A stretch of DNA of 64,000 nucleotides, from assembly GCF_034259205.1 (NCBI RefSeq), contig NZ_CP139487.1, forward strand, positions 3,286,001 through 3,350,000, written 5' to 3'. The notes beneath the pieces are model-generated. The model did no database searches, was not told where the DNA came from, and was given only the letters and a program-made list of their open reading frames with translations. Source of the stretch: Peredibacter starrii. GTDB taxonomy: Bacteria > Bdellovibrionota > Bacteriovoracia > Bacteriovoracales > Bacteriovoracaceae. Made by a program: the position numbers and the translations under genes. Every line of letters begins with the position of its first letter. Position 1 is the first letter of the stretch. This document shows positions 60,024 through 64,000 of the stretch, piece by piece.

Positions 60024-61984
60024 TAGGAAATAATTCTTTCAAGCATGACACCATAGTCACGGGCATTCCCAGTAGTGCCCGTGCTACTCTTCTGAGTACT
60101 GGTAGCTGATGTATCAATATACCAACCTTTGCCTATCGTCTGCCTGATACCCGTTGAGTTTAGACCTTCTGAATCTCCCCCCACCCTAAGCGAGCTTTTA
60201 GACCCCAGTCGAAACTGTGCGGTGGCGGTTTTTGAGTTTGGATCATAACCAATATATTCAACCGGACTTCCTGCCAAAAAATAAAGAACAGATAAAGACA
60301 TGATCCCCTGGGCGAGAATCTGATTGGTCTGACTTGCAGAACGTTTATCATCAGGATTCAGGTCTTCCAGAGGACGCCCGAATAAAAGAACCGAGTAAAT
60401 ATCATTGCGGGACAAGGGTGGTTTACTTGAGAAGGCGTATCGAGGCTGGGATATGGGGCCCTCTAGATCCATCGTTATTTTATATTCAGGTAAAGGGAAG
60501 ATCACTTGGCCCACGAGCACCGGCTCGGCCGGAGCATCAAAGTTGATTTGCATTGATGGAATTTGAATGGGACGCTTGAAGACCTTCGTTTTCAAAGGGA
60601 GAACTTTCACAAAGCCGTTCTTCAAATCCCCTTCCTCAATATTGAGATCAAAGTTTAACCGTAAGGGCTGATCCAAGAGGTTCGTACTCAGATGCAAGGA
60701 CTTCTCGTCCATCGCCTCTAACCTAAAAGTCATTTCCATTTGAGATTTGGTCTTTTTAGTGACCTTCGCTTTGTCTTTTTGAGTAATGATCCGCTTATCT
60801 GGGGTGAATTGAGGCGGCAAACTTTTTTTAGATATTTTAGGAAGTGCCAAATTCACTTTCTTAAAATCAATCTCGGCCAGAACTGAAACTGGCCTCATTG
60901 TAAGAAGATTCAAAAAAAGATCAGCTCCAAGATCCATGAGAAAAACCTGCTCCTTACTTTTCAGATCAATCCTCGCTTTAGAAGTTACAATCGCTTCTTC
61001 ATTCTTTTCAGACTCCTTGGTCACGATCTCAATATTGATGGCCCCATCCATACTGTTTAAAGGTGCAGGGAGAACATTAAATGGACTAGGAGCAAAACGT
61101 CCAATTGCTTGTTTTACATCCGGCACACGAATGTCCCCTCTCGTCGCAAGAATTGCCTTCTTTCTGAAGTTTAAGCTTGAGAAGGAGTCCTTGAGGGGAA
61201 GTTCTATTTTGGAGGTCACATGAAACAAGATCTTTTCCATGCCACCGCTGAGATCTAAGGGAATTCCATTTTTTTTAACGGCACCGATGAGTTTGACATC
61301 ATACAAGTGCAAAGGAGGATTGAACTTAAGTTTCGGTATTTTGAATTTCGAAGGAGCGAGAAGCATGAAACCTTCCGGATTTGCATCAAGAGAAAACCCT
61401 AAGCTCTTTGCATGAAACTTATGCGGAGACTTAATTACAGTCACATCAAACTGATAACTCTCTTTCCCTAAAGTCAGCTCATTCTCATCAAAAACAAAAT
61501 CAAGATCTGGAACCAAAGGACTCCAAAACATACTCCAGAGGCCCCAAATGTCAGGTTGTGATTCATTCTCTGGAGGCGGAGTCTTACTTTCTTTGATCAC
61601 AATTTTTGAGAATTGGTCACGAACGAAAATGGGACTATTCGTAATGCTCTTTATGCCCTCGCCTTTCACATAAGTTACAGTAAAGTTCCACGAAATCTCT
61701 GAAAGACAGATATTAAGATAGGCAGTGTCGTTATCAAACTCAAAACACAAATTCTTAAAGTAACCTTTGATGATTCTTTCGTTCCACTTGATCCACTGGT
61801 GAGTAATATCCGCATCAGTCCATGAATGGGTTTTTAGAATTTTGGTTTTTCTTAAAACAAAATCGATGTTTTTCGGATTAATGATAAGTGTCGGCTTGAA
61901 GAATAAAATTCCACCCACAATCGTCACCAAAAGAATAATGAGACTCAATAAGCTTAAAAGAGGATAAAGGACAAACTTCTTCAT
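60020..61984 (-). CDS. tamB: TamB-like translocation/assembly module protein
   Basis: A 654-residue protein with one N-terminal membrane anchor (about 8-30) and a long beta-helical periplasmic part. The C-terminal region matches TamB/DUF490: DLEGPISQPRYAFSSKPPLS and DIYSVLLFGRPLEDLNPDD, then a conserved tail. TamB spans the periplasm, works with TamA or BamA, and is also implicated in phospholipid transport. It is shorter than E. coli TamB (about 1260). Its ATG overlaps the tamA stop by one base, so the pair is coupled. Confidence 0.92.
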   Translation of the reverse strand: MKKFVLYPLLSLLSLIILLVTIVGGILFFKPTLIINPKNIDFVLRKTKILKTHSWTDADITHQWIKWNERIIKGYFKNLCFEFDNDTAYLNICLSEISWNFTVTYVKGEGIKSITNSPIFVRDQFSKIVIKESKTPPPENESQPDIWGLWSMFWSPLVPDLDFVFDENELTLGKESYQFDVTVIKSPHKFHAKSLGFSLDANPEGFMLLAPSKFKIPKLKFNPPLHLYDVKLIGAVKKNGIPLDLSGGMEKILFHVTSKIELPLKDSFSSLNFRKKAILATRGDIRVPDVKQAIGRFAPSPFNVLPAPLNSMDGAINIEIVTKESEKNEEAIVTSKARIDLKSKEQVFLMDLGADLFLNLLTMRPVSVLAEIDFKKVNLALPKISKKSLPPQFTPDKRIITQKDKAKVTKKTKSQMEMTFRLEAMDEKSLHLSTNLLDQPLRLNFDLNIEEGDLKNGFVKVLPLKTKVFKRPIQIPSMQINFDAPAEPVLVGQVIFPLPEYKITMDLEGPISQPRYAFSSKPPLSRNDIYSVLLFGRPLEDLNPDDKRSASQTNQILAQGIMSLSVLYFLAGSPVEYIGYDPNSKTATAQFRLGSKSSLRVGGDSEGLNSTGIRQTIGKGWYIDTSATSTQKSSTGTTGNARDYGVMLERIISY

Positions 61985-63720
61985 CAGAAAGTTCCTCCAA
62001 TCCCGGCGTAATAAAAATTTCCTTTGTCGATATAAGGATTCGTTACATACCCGCGGGCCACATAACCTTGAACAAGTCCAAGCTTAGTTAACCAGCGTAG
62101 ACCAACACCCGGCGAGTACCACAGTCTCGGATCAATGTCCCAGGACTTCGCACCGAAATAAGCACTGTCGATGAACCCGAAGGCCTCTAGGGACTCAATT
62201 ACAAAATAAGTCTTTCTCGCCTCTAGTTTGAGCTCAAGCTTGGTTAAAGCTCCAAGTCCATCATTATCCGGCAAGGTATTAAGGAGAAAGCCTCGAACAT
62301 CATCACTTCCTCCTCCATAAAACTTAACCGAAGGTGGTAAGCTCTTTAACGTCACATCATCCGAGACCCAAGTCGTACCAGCATTGAAGCGATAGGCGCC
62401 AATAATGGCCCCCTTCCCCACGAAGCCCAGCTCTTTCATTTCAGAGTAAGTTCCGTAAAGCATCAGGAGTGGATCAGTAAATCCAAGCGAAGGATGGCGA
62501 AAATCAAAGTTGAATCCAAAGACACTTCCTTCTTGAGGATGAATATCAAAAAATTCATAGGAATGAGACATGAGCTGGCTACTGCCATTGATGTTTACCG
62601 CAGAATAGGTCTTCGTATTTGGATCCACTTGAGCGTGATAAGTACTCGCTTCATAAGTGGGACCTAGAGTATAGGTCTGAAGATATCTGGGAGAATCATA
62701 GGTCCATTTCATATGAGGTCTAAAACTCAACAGCGATTGTTCGTAATCAATCTGAGACTGACGACTTAATTCCACAACGGTGAAAAGAGATCTTCTAGGT
62801 CTATTTTTCCAGAAAAATAAATCTGCGGTTCCATTTAAGGATTGAGACCTGACGGAGGCCTGAGCATTTAATGCCAGAATGGAGGCCATCGATTTGTAAC
62901 GGTTATTTGACCAACGAAGCCTCGCCATTGGACCCAGTTCGGTACTCGCTCCAACTCCAAAGCGAATGGTGCGAGGTGGGCCCAGAATGAAGTATTGAGA
63001 CAGCTTAAAATCTTTCATGTCCGGAGAACAGTTATTCAGATAGTAAGTTCCCTGCATGACTTCCGCACGTAGAAGACGCTTCTCATTGAGCTTTAAGAGT
63101 TGATCACTAAAAGTGTCCTTCTCCTTATAGGGATAGTATCGGTCTAGCGCATTTTCATCCAGGCCCTTTATCTCTTCTTTATCAACTTCACCGAATGGAT
63201 AGGCCACTCCTTCATTTAAAGTGATTCGGACTTTTTGGAGTTCTGCATCTGCCATGACCTTGGGATCTGCACAGGGATAGCCTCTATCGCCCACAATTTT
63301 CTTTGATCTTTTTTCGAGAGCATCTAGTAGATTGGGATTTAAAATTTCTTTATTATAGCGGCGGTGAAGTTCCTTTTTGACCACATGCCTTTCTTTTTTA
63401 TTTTCTGTCTCAACATGAATTTTCTTCATCCGTCTTATAGGACCTGTGTCGACGTGCAAAACACCATCAATGGTTTCAAATTGAGGTTTTAAGAAACCAC
63501 GGGATTGCAGGAATGCCGTAAAGAAGTAGCTCGCCTGATAAGGAGGAATCACTTTATAGCTTTCGCTTTTAGGATCACCACAAACGAGAAGCTCTTCCGT
63601 TTCGGTGAGTTTCACATCCTCATCATGTCCATGGAGCACTACCGTGGGGCAGATATTCGTAGATGCATATGAATGAGAAATGGTGAGTAGAATGAGTAAG
63701 GAGAGCAACTTTATCTTCAT
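61984..63720 (-). CDS. tamA: TamA-like Omp85 family outer-membrane protein
   Basis: A 578-residue protein with signal peptide (KLLSLLILLTISHSYA), N-terminal POTRA-like domains (about 30-260, with two or three repeats, e.g. VLHVDTGPIRRMKKIHVE and KVRITLNEGVAYPFG), and an Omp85 barrel (about 270-578) ending YYAGIGGTF. GGGSDDVRGF near 470-480 contains the conserved RGF of the Omp85 lid loop. With TamB it should insert some barrel proteins. It is the first gene of a two-gene operon; the divergent gene starts at 63874. Confidence 0.92.
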   Translation of the reverse strand: MKIKLLSLLILLTISHSYASTNICPTVVLHGHDEDVKLTETEELLVCGDPKSESYKVIPPYQASYFFTAFLQSRGFLKPQFETIDGVLHVDTGPIRRMKKIHVETENKKERHVVKKELHRRYNKEILNPNLLDALEKRSKKIVGDRGYPCADPKVMADAELQKVRITLNEGVAYPFGEVDKEEIKGLDENALDRYYPYKEKDTFSDQLLKLNEKRLLRAEVMQGTYYLNNCSPDMKDFKLSQYFILGPPRTIRFGVGASTELGPMARLRWSNNRYKSMASILALNAQASVRSQSLNGTADLFFWKNRPRRSLFTVVELSRQSQIDYEQSLLSFRPHMKWTYDSPRYLQTYTLGPTYEASTYHAQVDPNTKTYSAVNINGSSQLMSHSYEFFDIHPQEGSVFGFNFDFRHPSLGFTDPLLMLYGTYSEMKELGFVGKGAIIGAYRFNAGTTWVSDDVTLKSLPPSVKFYGGGSDDVRGFLLNTLPDNDGLGALTKLELKLEARKTYFVIESLEAFGFIDSAYFGAKSWDIDPRLWYSPGVGLRWLTKLGLVQGYVARGYVTNPYIDKGNFYYAGIGGTF

Positions 63721-63873
63721 TCGAAAAGGAACTTATCACTCTGATCCTCGTCTGAAAATCAACAATCCATGACTCAAAGGTCTGGCGAAGTGCTTAAGGA
63801 AATTAAGATTAAATTGAACTGCACGAGCTATAAAAGAAATTGTATGTACGCTGCCACTTCCCAGGAGGAAACT

Positions 63874-64000
63874 ATGCGTGCATTAATTCTATTGGCCTTT
63901 CTTGTAAGTAGTCATGTTTTTGCAGGAGAATATGTTCCAAAGAAACTTCAATTTAACTTCTTAGGCGATGACATGGGTAATCGCATTTACTACAGATGCG
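63874..64000 (+). CDS. Secreted protein, partial (cut by window end)
   Basis: A start at 63874 with an AGGAGG ribosome site (63863-63868). The first 42 codons give a signal peptide (ALILLAFLVSSHVFA) and a mature start GEYVPKKLQFNFLGDDMG. No stop is reached. The rest lies outside the window, so the family cannot be judged. It is divergent from tamA across 153 bases. Confidence 0.8.
   Translation, partial: MRALILLAFLVSSHVFAGEYVPKKLQFNFLGDDMGNRIYYRC

Noticed and set aside
1-64000. Prophage, genomic island, transposon, CRISPR or defence system
   Set aside because: I found no integrase, transposase, direct repeats, spacer arrays, tRNA attachment site or restriction/abortive genes. Composition looks even by eye.

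Overview
The window is chromosomal DNA of a free-living, Gram-negative, motile bacterium. It holds many Sec signal peptides and lipoboxes, several outer-membrane barrels, a TamA/TamB pair, DcaP-type and DUF3373-type porins, a TonB-dependent receptor, a chemotaxis receptor and two-component systems. The moderate G+C, dense packing on both strands and abundance of secreted hydrolases with no known relatives fit a Bdellovibrio-and-like organism (Bacteriovoracia type). That placement is inference, because no rRNA or other phylogenetic marker is present. I see no tRNA, rRNA, CRISPR array, insertion sequence, integrase or prophage gene. Every gene appears intact, and only the last is cut by the window edge.

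Layout. 0-8 kb: a transglutaminase-elicitor-like secreted enzyme; two small secreted proteins; a GST / SDR / 46-codon ORF / photolyase operon; DedA and an M23 peptidase with overlapping divergent start codons. 8-17 kb: a split PuuD-like membrane protein plus cytochrome c; a protein-glutaminase-like enzyme; a DUF3373 porin; a chemotaxis receptor; a DcaP porin / exported glutaminase / amidohydrolase operon. 17-26 kb: BenE, PilZ, aldo/keto reductase, a urea transporter opposite an Lrp regulator, parvulin, pyrophosphatase. 26-31 kb: a TPP riboswitch controlling a TonB-dependent receptor, then further surface proteins and small lipoproteins. 31-41 kb: hydrolases; an unusual PqqD-like / degenerate M50-like / double cNMP-binding membrane protein coupled to a GspG-like protein; bestrophin and CLC anion channels; Bcr-type MFS. 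41-51 kb: LysR with an FAD oxidoreductase, a large hybrid histidine kinase, an OmpR regulator, a secreted propeller-like protein, and an MFS/LysR pair. 51-64 kb: a DUF885 lipoprotein, SRPBCC, GNAT, DUF1254/1214, aquaporin Z, FKBP and methyltransferase, an SMR transporter, a PAS histidine kinase and tamA-tamB.

Themes. Three separate enzymes act, or probably act, on glutamine side chains or free glutamine outside the cytoplasm. Porins, the TPP-controlled receptor and transporters suggest heavy scavenging of outside nutrients. Packing is extreme: of sixteen convergent gene pairs, twelve overlap at their 3' ends and three of the other four are separated by a hairpin. The best candidates for undescribed biology are the cNMP-binding membrane protein with its GspG-like partner (32705-35418), the riboswitch-controlled receptor (26186-28361), the symmetric region upstream of the OmpR regulator (46652-46737), the kinase start site presented in a hairpin loop (42948-42975), and three small ORFs with good coding signals at 3785, 25979 and 29790.
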